Positions 44,936 to 52,366 of a DNA stretch of 64,000 nt are shown piece by piece. Origin of the DNA: Lactiplantibacillus pentosus (GTDB taxonomy: Bacteria; Bacillota; Bacilli; Lactobacillales; Lactobacillaceae). Below the pieces are notes generated by a model. The model had not been told where the DNA came from. It searched no databases and saw only the letters and a list, made by a program, of their open reading frames with translations. The position numbers and the translations under genes are program-made. Within the stretch, counting starts at the first letter, position 1; each line of letters opens with the position of its first letter. The stretch lies in assembly GCF_003641185.1 (NCBI RefSeq), contig NZ_CP032757.1, forward strand, positions 868,001-932,000, in the 5' to 3' direction.

Positions 44936-45754
44936 GTGTCAACGATGTTAGTTGTCGAGGATTTATCAGCAGTTGGGGGAATCTCGCTGAGTGCGGCTTT
45001 ACCGGTGTTAACGGCGATGCAATACGAAGTCGCAGCATTACCGACTAGTTTATTATCAACGCATACAAGTGGTTACGGGACACCGGCCGTGGTCGACTTA
45101 GCGGATTGGTTGCCACGGGTTTTTCAACATTGGACGCAGGCTGAATTGAAGATTGACCAGGCGTTGATTGGCTATTTAGGTTCGGTACCGCTATGTCAAT
45201 TAGTGACGCAGTATTTGGCCCAACAACCGTTAGACTTATTAGTGGTCGACCCAGTTTTAGGCGACTTAGGCAAACTGTATCAGGGCTTTGATCAGCAGTA
45301 TGTCGACGCGATGCGCGATTTGATCAAACACGCGGATGTCATTTTACCAAATACGACTGAAGCGGCGTTGTTGACGGGGATGCCGTATCAAGAAAGTCCC
45401 GATTTAACGGCCATCTTGCCAGCGCTACAACAGCAACTAAAGCCCGGGGCACATGCGGTTATTACGGATGTCCAGCGGGGTAAAGAGATCGGCTGTGCGT
45501 GGCTAGATGATCACGGCGCGGTTCAATTCTATGGTCAGCCACGGTTACCCGGTCACTATAATGGCACCGGCGACACGCTCGCAGCGGTGATTGCGGGACT
45601 GTTAGGGCAGGGCGTCGACTTAGCGGCTGCCTTGAAGCGGGCCAATCAGTGGTTGCATCTTGCAGTCGCCGAAACGATTGCGCAGCAGCGAACTGATGAG
45701 CGCCAAGGGATTGCCTTGGGCCAACTGCTTCGTGCAATTTTGAGCGTTCATTGA
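44936..45754 (+). CDS. Pyridoxal/pyridoxine kinase-like protein
   Basis: 272 residues of the ribokinase-like PdxK/ThiD fold. N-terminal VVEDLSAVGGISLSAALPVL, a central VVDPVLGDLGKLYQGFDQQYVDAMRDLIKHADVILPNTTEAALLTG block characteristic of PdxK, and C-terminal GTGDTLAAVIAGLL with the catalytic Asp. Phosphorylates B6 vitamers (PdxK) or hydroxymethylpyrimidine (ThiD); the NTTEA motif favours pyridoxal kinase. GTG start behind AAGGAGG. Promoter-like TTACAG-16-TAGAAT at 44874-44901. Confidence 0.85.
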   Translation: MSTMLVVEDLSAVGGISLSAALPVLTAMQYEVAALPTSLLSTHTSGYGTPAVVDLADWLPRVFQHWTQAELKIDQALIGYLGSVPLCQLVTQYLAQQPLDLLVVDPVLGDLGKLYQGFDQQYVDAMRDLIKHADVILPNTTEAALLTGMPYQESPDLTAILPALQQQLKPGAHAVITDVQRGKEIGCAWLDDHGAVQFYGQPRLPGHYNGTGDTLAAVIAGLLGQGVDLAAALKRANQWLHLAVAETIAQQRTDERQGIALGQLLRAILSVH

Positions 45755-45807
45755 GCCTGGAACATGTTATACTAAGACGTAATTCATAATTAGGAAGGTG
45801 CGACTTC

Positions 45808-46224
45808 ATGAGTACAGAAGTAGCAAGTGGCGCGGTCGTCTATCAGCAAAAAGACGGTCATCCCGCTTATTTATTATTGCAGAGCGCAACCAGTGATTTC
45901 TGGGGGTTCCCTAAGGGGCACGTTGAAGGCAACGAGACTTTAGCGGAAACAGCCAAACGCGAAATTCGTGAGGAGACGCAGATCGACGCGACGTTAGATA
46001 CGAATTTTAAAGTGTACACTGAGTACGATTTACCAAACGGCAATTTGAAGCAAGTGACCCTATTTGTCAGTGAAGTGCCGAGTGGCGTGGTGGTGACGCG
46101 GCAAAAAGCTGAGATCAGTGCGATTGGCTGGTTTGACTATGCCGCAGCCCGCGAACGACTGACTTACGATAACTTGAAAAAAATGCTGGACCAGGCGAAT
46201 GCGTACATTGAACAACACCTGTAA
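45808..46224 (+). CDS. Nudix hydrolase (dinucleoside-tetraphosphatase-like)
   Basis: 138 residues. Complete Nudix box: G-x5-E-x7-REIREET, beginning GHVEGNETLAE, preceded by FWGFPKGH, the arrangement of Ap4A hydrolases. Cleaves nucleoside diphosphates linked to another moiety. It follows the kinase gene by 54 nt with its own AGGAAGG site; probably the same transcript. Confidence 0.87.
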   Translation: MSTEVASGAVVYQQKDGHPAYLLLQSATSDFWGFPKGHVEGNETLAETAKREIREETQIDATLDTNFKVYTEYDLPNGNLKQVTLFVSEVPSGVVVTRQKAEISAIGWFDYAAARERLTYDNLKKMLDQANAYIEQHL

Positions 46225-46238
46225 GCCTGAACGAGCGT

Positions 46239-46283
46239 AAAAAAATTACTGGTGCCGTCGCATAAACGGTACCAGTAATTTTT
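46239..46283. terminator. Terminator between the Nudix gene and a small convergent gene
   Basis: AAAAATTACTGGTGCCGT / ACGGTACCAGTAATTTTT. Confidence 0.9.
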
Positions 46284-46306
46284 AAACAACTTTTTTTAGA
46301 TGTGGC

Positions 46307-46456
46307 TTAGGCCTGAGTTTTTAAGTTTGCAACTGCATCTTCGATTGTTACGCCTTCAGCGAACAATTCTGGATGAAGTTTGTCAGTTGCAACAAACATT
46401 TGGCGTTGCGTATCTAAAACAATGCTGAACCAGCTATTCGTTTTTTGAAATTGCAT
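46307..46456 (-). CDS. Small hypothetical protein, 49 residues
   Basis: ATG at 46456 behind AGAAGGGAG; the longer frame to 46510 lacks a site. MQFQKTNSWFSIVLDTQRQMFVATDKLHPELFAEGVTIEDAVANLKTQA. The pattern (beta strands followed by EGxTxEDAxxNL helix) recalls the HicB antitoxin-like fold, but no toxin gene is adjacent and it is short. Function unknown. Confidence 0.6.
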   Translation of the reverse strand: MQFQKTNSWFSIVLDTQRQMFVATDKLHPELFAEGVTIEDAVANLKTQA

Positions 46457-46605
46457 ATGACAAAACTCCCTTCTGAAAATTGTTGGTTTGCTACGAGATG
46501 CGTGAATCATCTATTTGAACCTTACAATCTCGTTACTATACTCGGTTTACCGAGCTAACGCAAATGAAAAGCTTTACATGGACTAAAAATGGAGGTTAAT
46601 TTACT

Positions 46606-47187
46606 TTGACAAAGCAACGCATCTTTGTGATTACTGGCCCGACTGGGAGTGGCAAGACAACGGTCAGCCATTACTTGTGGTCGCAGTATCAGATTCCGCA
46701 AGTTATCACTCATACCACCCGGGCACCGCGAGAAGGCGAAGTGAGTGGCCGTGATTATTACTTTGAAACGCCGGCTAGTTTTGCAACCAAACATTACCTC
46801 GAACACGTCACATACAGTGGCAATCAATACGGGTCTTCACGGGAAGGCTTAGCGGCCGCCTGGGAACGCTCGCCATTAATTAGTATCGTCTTGGATACCG
46901 CGGGCGCGATTACTTATGCCCGTGAGTTAGGTGAGCAAGCCGTCGTGATTTACCTGGAAGTTGCGGACCAAGAAGCACTGATTGAGCGGTTGACTAAGCG
47001 TGGTGACCAACCAAGCCGGATCCAAAAACGGGTCGCCAGTGAGGAATATTTACGGGACCAAGCGTTGCCAGCCGGGTTAGTCGGGCACGCACACGTGTTG
47101 GTCAATGATGAGTGGCAGGCCACACAACGTCAACTGGACCAACTAGTGGCAGAGTATGGTGCGCCGAATGCCGTTTCTAAGGACTAG
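46606..47187 (+). CDS. Guanylate kinase-like protein
   Basis: 193 residues. P-loop GPTGSGKTTVS, then THTTRAPREGEVSGRDYYFE (GMP-binding block of Gmk) and YGSSREGL. The C-terminal lid is shorter and less conserved than in housekeeping Gmk. It is probably a paralogue with a nucleotide or other phospho-acceptor. TTG start behind GGAGG. Adjacent to zur but with a separate promoter region. Confidence 0.82.
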   Translation: MTKQRIFVITGPTGSGKTTVSHYLWSQYQIPQVITHTTRAPREGEVSGRDYYFETPASFATKHYLEHVTYSGNQYGSSREGLAAAWERSPLISIVLDTAGAITYARELGEQAVVIYLEVADQEALIERLTKRGDQPSRIQKRVASEEYLRDQALPAGLVGHAHVLVNDEWQATQRQLDQLVAEYGAPNAVSKD

Positions 47188-47245
47188 CTCGTTGGATTCA
47201 CCGGGCAACAAGATTCACTTTTATGGGTGACTATGCTAAACTAAA

Positions 47246-47260
47246 TAGTAATGATTATGA
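47246..47260 (+). promoter_or_regulatory. Zur-box-like operator upstream of zur
   Basis: TAGTAATGATTATGA matches the Bacillus Zur box TCGTAATNATTACGA at all but two positions; 36 nt before the zur start, so probably autoregulatory. Confidence 0.6.
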
Positions 47261-47296
47261 TTTAGTCGAGTCCTGGTCGGTAGGAGGCAACAAGCA

Positions 47297-47740
47297 ATGG
47301 AAACACCAATTGAACAAGCCGTCGCGATTTTACGCCGTAATCAACTCAAGATTACCAAGCAGCGGCAAGCACTTTTAGATTATCTGGTCACCTATCAGGA
47401 CCATTACGTCGCCATCTCGGAAGTCGATGAGCATATGCGTACGCTATTTTCAGGGATGAGCCACAATACCATTTATCGAAATATCAAGGAATTTGAAACG
47501 TTGGGCCTACTCGAATTGAAAGCCCAGGCGAATCAGACGCTCGTGAAATATCAGTGTGACTTCAAGCACCAGCACCATCATCATTTTGTGTGCTCGAACT
47601 GTGGCAAGGTCACGGAACTCGAGGCTTGTCCGCTGGATGAATACGAAGCGCAACTGCCTGGTTGCACGATTACCGGGCATCGAATCGAGATTTATGGGTT
47701 GTGTGCGGACTGTACGAAAAAACAAGCGTTGAATAGCTGA
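47297..47740 (+). CDS. zur: Fur-family regulator, probably zinc-responsive Zur
   Basis: 147 residues. Fur-type winged helix (KITKQRQALLDYLV...MSHNTIYRNIKEFETLGLLE) and the metal domain with FKHQHHHHFVCSNCGKVTELEACPLDEYEA and GHRIEIYGLCADC, the two CxxC pairs of the structural zinc site. The run HxHHHHFxC-xxCGK-xEx-ESCPxD...GHxxEIYGxCxDC is closer to Bacillus Zur than to Fur or PerR. The Zur-box-like site upstream supports this. Represses zinc uptake genes when zinc is sufficient. Confidence 0.85.
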   Translation: METPIEQAVAILRRNQLKITKQRQALLDYLVTYQDHYVAISEVDEHMRTLFSGMSHNTIYRNIKEFETLGLLELKAQANQTLVKYQCDFKHQHHHHFVCSNCGKVTELEACPLDEYEAQLPGCTITGHRIEIYGLCADCTKKQALNS

Positions 47741-47880
47741 CGAAAGGTCGGCTTTTTTTATGGCGGCTGGCGGTAAAGAGTTTATTAATTTGGGTTGGAA
47801 TTAGTGCATTCTACCCGTGAGCATGGTTTAATTATAGATTAGAAAGAATAACAGGAAAGCCTCAGAAGGGAATGACATCG

Positions 47881-48402
47881 ATGGCTTATCGAACACCACC
47901 ATTTATTTCACCATTTGCAATCGTGTCGATCGTTTTAGCGCTCGGCGCAACCAACGTGGTCGTTAATAAAACCACCCATACTGTGAATGGTGCCAAGGCC
48001 AGCAGCAGTGTCGTCAAAAGCTCGTCAGCGACTTCAAGCAGTGCGAAGAAGAAGGCCGCTGATGATAGCTCCGATGAAAGTAAATCCAAAGACAAATCGA
48101 GTTCAGATTCATCCACGGATGATGAAGATAACAACTCAAGTAGCAGTAGTAGTAGCAATACAGATGACAACGATAACAGCAGTAGCGCGGACAAGACCAG
48201 CAGTACGTCGAGTTCGACGACGGATACAAGTTCTAGTACGACGGATGACGACGATGCTTCAAGCAGTAGCAGCAGTGCCGCCACGACGACGGATGATGAC
48301 GATGATGATAGTTCATCGACGACCTCATCAAGTGCAACGACGACGTCCAGCTCGACGACCACACAGTCAGCGACGACGACTACTGACGACGGGAGCGAAT
48401 AG
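47881..48402 (+). CDS. Ser/Asp/Thr-rich membrane-anchored protein
   Basis: 173 residues from the ATG at 47881 (AGAAGGG ten bases ahead; an ATG at 47872 is too close to it). A hydrophobic N-terminal segment (PFISPFAIVSIVLALGATNVVV) acts as a membrane anchor or signal; the remaining 130 residues are almost only Ser, Asp, Thr and Ala, with runs of Ser and of Asp similar in style to SD-repeat surface proteins. No LPXTG is present. Presumably extracellular, flexible and acidic, possibly glycosylated. Followed three bases on by a membrane protein gene. Confidence 0.75.
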   Translation: MAYRTPPFISPFAIVSIVLALGATNVVVNKTTHTVNGAKASSSVVKSSSATSSSAKKKAADDSSDESKSKDKSSSDSSTDDEDNNSSSSSSSNTDDNDNSSSADKTSSTSSSTTDTSSSTTDDDDASSSSSSAATTTDDDDDDSSSTTSSSATTTSSSTTTQSATTTTDDGSE

Positions 48403-48405
48403 TGA

Positions 48406-49224
48406 ATGTTTAGTATTTTAGATATGATTAATCATGCGTTGGGGTACGTCAACGTCAATGTTAAGATTAAAAATCAAATTTATATTGGCATTGGTATCGC
48501 TGGTAACCTGTATTTGGGCTACGTCGCCATCCGCTTGATGCAAAACGGTGCGTGGTTACGCGGTATCCTCTACATGTTAGTCTTCTTGGCGTTGATTTAC
48601 TTTATTACGTTAAACGTGATTTATTACTTTACTAATAAGACAGCCAAGTATGATTTATCACCGAAAATTGAAAAATTGTTAGGCGGTAAACCAAAGGAAG
48701 CGTTGGCCGCTGAACAGCAAGCTCAAAATAATCAGCAACAACCCTACATTCCGGCCAATGGGATTTTTGATGGTCAGGAATTATTGCCGGCCACGGTCAA
48801 AACGTCGTATATCGAACAGGAAAATGTGCATCAAATCGTCGATCAGTTGCAAGCGGCTAATATCGTGCGGTTGGATTACGGCGGCATGAGTGACGATGCG
48901 GTCATCCAGCAGGCTCAGGCCACTGGCGAGCCGGTATATGCGATTGGGCAGGGGATTCAGATCCCATTTTCACAACTGAAATTGGAAAACCACCGCTTGG
49001 TCATCTATGCGGGTATCAACCAGATGGACCAGTCACCGGTCGGGCATATTACGAAGGTCGGCTTGACGGATGTCCACGATGCCCATGAGGACTACAAGCT
49101 GTATCTTGCTTCAACAGTGATCACGGGCGGCATGAGCAAAATCGCAGGTCGGACCTCAGCCATCGAGCAGCCAGGTGATTACCAGGTCACGGCGCAGGTG
49201 GCGTATGAGGATAGGCAAGGGTAA
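48406..49224 (+). CDS. Membrane protein of unknown function (partner of the Ser/Asp-rich protein)
   Basis: 272 residues, not recognised with confidence. Two hydrophobic segments (about residues 24-45 and 47-68), then a soluble domain (about 100-272) with KTSYIEQENVHQIVDQLQAANIVRLDYGGMSDDAV and a Gln-rich linker before it. Starts three bases after the Ser/Asp-rich gene, with GGGAG inside that gene as ribosome site, so they are co-translated. Probably a lactobacillus-specific envelope family. Confidence 0.7.
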   Translation: MFSILDMINHALGYVNVNVKIKNQIYIGIGIAGNLYLGYVAIRLMQNGAWLRGILYMLVFLALIYFITLNVIYYFTNKTAKYDLSPKIEKLLGGKPKEALAAEQQAQNNQQQPYIPANGIFDGQELLPATVKTSYIEQENVHQIVDQLQAANIVRLDYGGMSDDAVIQQAQATGEPVYAIGQGIQIPFSQLKLENHRLVIYAGINQMDQSPVGHITKVGLTDVHDAHEDYKLYLASTVITGGMSKIAGRTSAIEQPGDYQVTAQVAYEDRQG

Positions 49225-49261
49225 GAGTGGTTCTAAAGGCGGTTAGTTTGTGAGCATTAAC

Positions 49262-50007
49262 GGTAAACGGGCTATCATCCTGGGCTTGGATGATGGCCCG
49301 TTTAGTGTTAAGCGGAGCAAACTGCCTTTAGAACCACGTTTCGGCCATCTAGGTAGAACGCGGTTTGGTCATCCGGTTTTGGGATGATTAGCGGAACAGG
49401 GTTAAGCGGAGCTGGCTGTGGCTTTTAGCACGTTTCGACCATAAAGATAGAACGATAGGTAAACGGGCTATCATCCTGGGCTTGGATGATGGCCCGTTTA
49501 GTGTTAAGCGGCCCAAACTGCCTTTAGAACCACGTTTCGGCCATCTAGGTAGAACGCGGTTTGGTCATCCGGTTTTGGGATGATTAGCGGAACAGGGTTA
49601 AGCGGAGCTGGCTGTGGCTTTTAGCACGTTTCGGCCATCTAGGTAGAACGCGGTTTGGTCATCGGGTTGTGGATGATTAGCGGAACAGGGTCAAGCGGAA
49701 CTGACTGTGGCTTTTAGCACGTTTCGGCCATCTAGGTAGAACGCGGTTTGGTCATCCGGTTTTGGGATGATTAGCGGAACAGGGTTAAGCAGAGCTGGCT
49801 GTGGCTTTTAGCATGTTTCGACCATAAAGATAGAGCGGTAGGTAAACGGGCTATCATCCTGGGCTTGGATGATGGCCCTTTTAGTGTTAAGCGGCCCAAA
49901 CTGCCTTTAGAACCACGTTTCGGCTATCTAGGTAGAACTCGGGCTGGCCATCCGGTTTTGGGATGATTAGCGGAACAGGGTTAAGCGGAGCTGACTGTGG
50001 CATTTAG
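49262..50007 (+). repeat. Tandem array of 94- and 102-bp hairpin units
   Basis: Two related unit types alternate, both starting CACGTTTCG-CCAT and ending in TTTAG: a 94-bp unit (starts 49335, 49531, 49625, 49718 and 49914) and a 102-bp unit (starts 49429 and about 49812, with a partial one at 49262). The 102-bp unit has the strong hairpin AAACGGGCTATCATCC / GGATGATGGCCCGTTT; the 94-bp unit keeps a weaker TCATCC / GGATGA pair. Order: partial 102, 94, 102, 94, 94, 94, 102, 94. The first hairpin is placed like the terminator of the upstream operon. No gene in 49225-50135. Confidence 0.85.
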
Positions 50008-50052
50008 CACGTTTCAATGTAAGCAGTAAATCACAAGTATTCAAAAGCGCGC

Positions 50053-50093
50053 AAAAACCGGTAGCTATCTGAATTCAGATAACTACCGGTTTC
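50053..50093 (-). terminator. Terminator of the HAD phosphatase gene
   Basis: AAACCGGTAGCTATCTG / CAGATAACTACCGGTTT; T-rich tail on the minus strand. Confidence 0.85.
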
Positions 50094-50135
50094 GTCTTAG
50101 TTAAGCAGGATAACGAATTTTTAACTGACCGTCGA

Positions 50136-50762
50136 TTACTTAAAGAGTTCCAAAATATCTAATGGTTGTTCAAACCGGTGCGCCACATGCACGTGTTCCG
50201 CATTCGGGTCCATGCCCCAGGAGGCTAAACCGAAGTCGACGTTGGCGGCGTGGGCCGTTTGTTCGTCACTCAGCGAATCGCCGATGAAGAGGGCGTTTTT
50301 TGGCGCAACGTTGACCATGCCGAGTGCCGTTAACAATGGCTGTGGGTCAGGTTTACGTCGCTCAGTATCGTCGGCACTGATGGTCACGGTCATCCGCATC
50401 ATGAACGGATAGTTGCGCATCCCGCTTTCAAGTTCATTGCGGCGTTGTGAGGTCACGATACCGAGGCGCAAGTCCGCAGGCAGTCGTTCGAACAAGGTCG
50501 TGATGCCTGGATAAAGGTCGATTTCATCGTAATGACTCGCCATCACATCTTCATACTGTGCCTGAAAATGGTCGAATTCGCTGGCAGCAATACCGAGCTC
50601 AGCCATCGCTTGTTCAGCGGCCATCGGAAAAGTCTTTTGGGCCTGCGCATCGCTGAACGGTTTGCCATAAGTTGCCAAAACTTCCCGCATCACCGTCGTG
50701 TAGGCTGGTTGACTATTCGTTAACGTCCCGTCAATATCAAACATCAGTGCCTGGTAAGTCAT
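50136..50762 (-). CDS. HAD-family phosphatase (Gph/PgmB-like)
   Basis: 208 residues from the ATG at 50762 (GGAAGGA ahead). HAD motifs complete: FDIDGTLT (I), VTSQR (II), K in ERRKPDPQP (III) and FIGDSLSDEQTAH (IV), with a helical cap (about residues 15-80) as in subfamily I phosphoglycolate phosphatase-like proteins. Substrate not predictable. Confidence 0.87.
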   Translation of the reverse strand: MTYQALMFDIDGTLTNSQPAYTTVMREVLATYGKPFSDAQAQKTFPMAAEQAMAELGIAASEFDHFQAQYEDVMASHYDEIDLYPGITTLFERLPADLRLGIVTSQRRNELESGMRNYPFMMRMTVTISADDTERRKPDPQPLLTALGMVNVAPKNALFIGDSLSDEQTAHAANVDFGLASWGMDPNAEHVHVAHRFEQPLDILELFK

Positions 50763-50813
50763 AATAATCGTTCCTTCCAAAGTGGATTTACTCTCAGTAT
50801 ACCAAATTGACCC

Positions 50814-50842
50814 TTGACAGTGCTGACAACAACCATTATAGT
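50814..50842 (+). promoter_or_regulatory. Promoter of the aromatic attenuator operon
   Basis: TTGACA (50814-50819), 17-nt spacer, TATAGT (50837-50842), one base off consensus. Start expected near 50849, only about 10 nt before the leader-peptide ribosome site. Confidence 0.85.
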
Positions 50843-50872
50843 TAGATTAACAATTGATGAGGAGCTAATGAT

Positions 50873-50935
50873 ATGTCATTACCGTTAAATTCATTAAAAT
50901 CTAGAACTAGCTTTTACTTTTGGTATTTTCGCTAG
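50873..50935 (+). CDS. Aromatic leader peptide (20 residues)
   Basis: ATG at 50873 preceded by TGAGGAG (50858-50864) with an 8-nt gap, ending at TAG 50933-50935. The peptide ends with six aromatic codons in a row, FYFWYF (50912-50929), then Arg and stop. This composition, the strong ribosome site at the 5' end of the transcript and the hairpins that follow fit a regulatory leader peptide that stalls the ribosome when charged tRNA-Phe, -Tyr or -Trp is short. It is too short for the usual gene finders. Confidence 0.8.
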   Translation: MSLPLNSLKSRTSFYFWYFR

Positions 50936-51111
50936 TGTTTGTGCCCGCTGCTTAGGTGCAAACACGAATCCGATGTTTGCATCGATGCGGTTGCCAAAAG
51001 CATTTTGTGATTTAACGGCGCCCATGGATGTTTGAAAATTCCAAGGGTGGCTAATAATTCTGTATTTGCGTTGTCGCGCACCCTTTGAATTTTCAGAGGG
51101 TGCGCTTTTTT
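50936..51111 (+). promoter_or_regulatory. Attenuator: alternative hairpins, antiterminator and terminator
   Basis: GTGTTTGTGCC (50936-50946), beginning at the leader stop codon, can pair with GGTGCAAACAC (50955-50965), while the TGCAAACA of that arm can instead pair with TGTTTGCA (50974-50981). Further on, GAAAATTCCAAGGGTG (51034-51049) is complementary over about 15 bases (one mismatch) to CACCCTTTGAATTTTC (51079-51094), which contains the left arm of the terminator (GCGCACCCT / AGGGTGCGC, 51076-51105, then six T). Antiterminator and terminator are therefore mutually exclusive. Confidence 0.75.
51076..51111 (+). terminator. Attenuator terminator
   Basis: GCGCACCCT (51076-51084) / AGGGTGCGC (51097-51105) followed by TTTTTT, 60 nt before the aminotransferase start. 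Confidence 0.88.
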
Positions 51112-51170
51112 CGCTCTGATCCAAGCCGCTTCCACCAACTAAACTTAACTAAAATTCGGGAGGAACCCCT

Positions 51171-52364
51171 ATGTCAATTAATGCAGAAACACTCGTCCAA
51201 CAAATGAATCATGAAATCGCGGCGATTCAGCCGTCTGATATTTTAGCCTTCAACGCCGAGATCGCGTCGATCCCCGGCATCGTTCGTTTAACACTCGGTG
51301 AACCAGATTTCAATACACCGGAACACGTTAAGCAGGCCGCGATTAAGAGTATCGAAAACGATGAAAGTCACTATGCGCCTTCGAATGGGACGATGGCGTT
51401 ACGAACTGCGGCAGCCGACTTCTTAGCGAAAAAATACGATGTGCATTATGACCCAGCAAGCGAAGTGATTATTACCGCGGGGGCGACTGGCGGCATTTAC
51501 ACGGCGTTAAGTTCAATTTTGAATCCTGGCGATGAAGTCTTGATTCCGACGCCCATCTTCCCATTGTACATTGCCATCGTGAAGTTGGCGGGCGCCACGC
51601 CGGTATTTATGGATACGTCCAAGAACGGCTTCGTGCTCTCGCCAGAACAATTACAACAGACGCTCAACGACCATCCTAAGACCAAAGCCGTCGTCTTGAA
51701 CTTCCCATCGAACCCCACTGGTGTGACGTATCGGCATAATGATTTGAAGGCGTTGGCGGCTGTCTTAGCGGACCAACCAATCTTCGTTTTATCAGATGAA
51801 ATCTACAGTGAACTGACCTATGGGGAGCGGCATGAATCGATTGCATCTTACTTACCAGAGCAGACGATTTTACTAAACGGGGTCTCAAAGTCACACGCGA
51901 TGACCGGCTGGCGGATTGGCATCATGTGTGCGCCTAAGGCAATTACGACCCAACTGGGAAAGATTCATCAATTCACGGTGACTTCGACGACCACCAATGC
52001 CCAAGCTGCCGCGACGGAAGCACTCAAAAATGGCCTCGATGACGCGCAACAAATGAAGCGCGAATACCAGGCCCGTCGCGATTACTTGTACGACGCGTTA
52101 AATCAACTGGGCTTCAAATCTGCCAAACCAGAAGGGGCATTCTACCTATTCAGTAAGATTCCGGCCGGGTTGCCACAAGACAGTATGGCATTCTGTCGTG
52201 AATTAGCTCATGAGGCGCGCGTCGCATTGATTCCCGGAAGTTCATTTGGCCCTGGTGGTGAAGGCTACGTTCGCATCAGTTATGCCGCATCCATGGCCGA
52301 TTTGAAGACGGCCGTTGAACGAATCAGTCAATACGTTGCCAGCAAAGCACAGGAGGCCAAGTAA
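51171..52364 (+). CDS. araT: Class I/II PLP aminotransferase, probably aromatic
   Basis: 397 residues. Fold type I aminotransferase: PGIVRLTLGEPDFNTPEHV, the PLP-phosphate region ITAGATGGIYTAL, FPSNPTG, DEIYSELTYG and the Schiff-base Lys in NGVSKSHAMTGWRIG. Family members convert aromatic or aspartate/branched amino acids to 2-oxo acids. The aromatic leader peptide upstream and the 2-hydroxyacid dehydrogenase downstream favour aromatic substrates. GGGAGGA precedes the ATG. Confidence 0.85.
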   Translation: MSINAETLVQQMNHEIAAIQPSDILAFNAEIASIPGIVRLTLGEPDFNTPEHVKQAAIKSIENDESHYAPSNGTMALRTAAADFLAKKYDVHYDPASEVIITAGATGGIYTALSSILNPGDEVLIPTPIFPLYIAIVKLAGATPVFMDTSKNGFVLSPEQLQQTLNDHPKTKAVVLNFPSNPTGVTYRHNDLKALAAVLADQPIFVLSDEIYSELTYGERHESIASYLPEQTILLNGVSKSHAMTGWRIGIMCAPKAITTQLGKIHQFTVTSTTTNAQAAATEALKNGLDDAQQMKREYQARRDYLYDALNQLGFKSAKPEGAFYLFSKIPAGLPQDSMAFCRELAHEARVALIPGSSFGPGGEGYVRISYAASMADLKTAVERISQYVASKAQEAK

Positions 52365-52366
52365 TC

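Noticed and set aside
44936..45754. ThiD (hydroxymethylpyrimidine kinase) assignment.
   Set aside because: The NTTEA block and overall pattern fit PdxK better, and no thiamine genes are adjacent; left as kinase-like.
47886..48362. Minus-strand frame rich in Leu/Val/Ser opposite the Ser/Asp-rich gene.
   Set aside because: Low-complexity codon repeats keep the opposite strand open; no start signals. The plus strand has anchor, ribosome site and an operon partner.
49262..50007. CRISPR array.
   Set aside because: Units of 94 and 102 bp are repeated almost whole, without unique spacers between short repeats, and no cas genes are near.
50850..51111. T-box riboswitch in front of the aminotransferase gene (AAGGGTGG near a terminator).
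   Set aside because: The conserved NACC part of the T-box bulge is absent (TGGCTAA instead of TGGNACC), and the region that would form stem I is occupied by a leader peptide with a strong ribosome site and an aromatic run. A degenerate T-box cannot be fully excluded without alignment.
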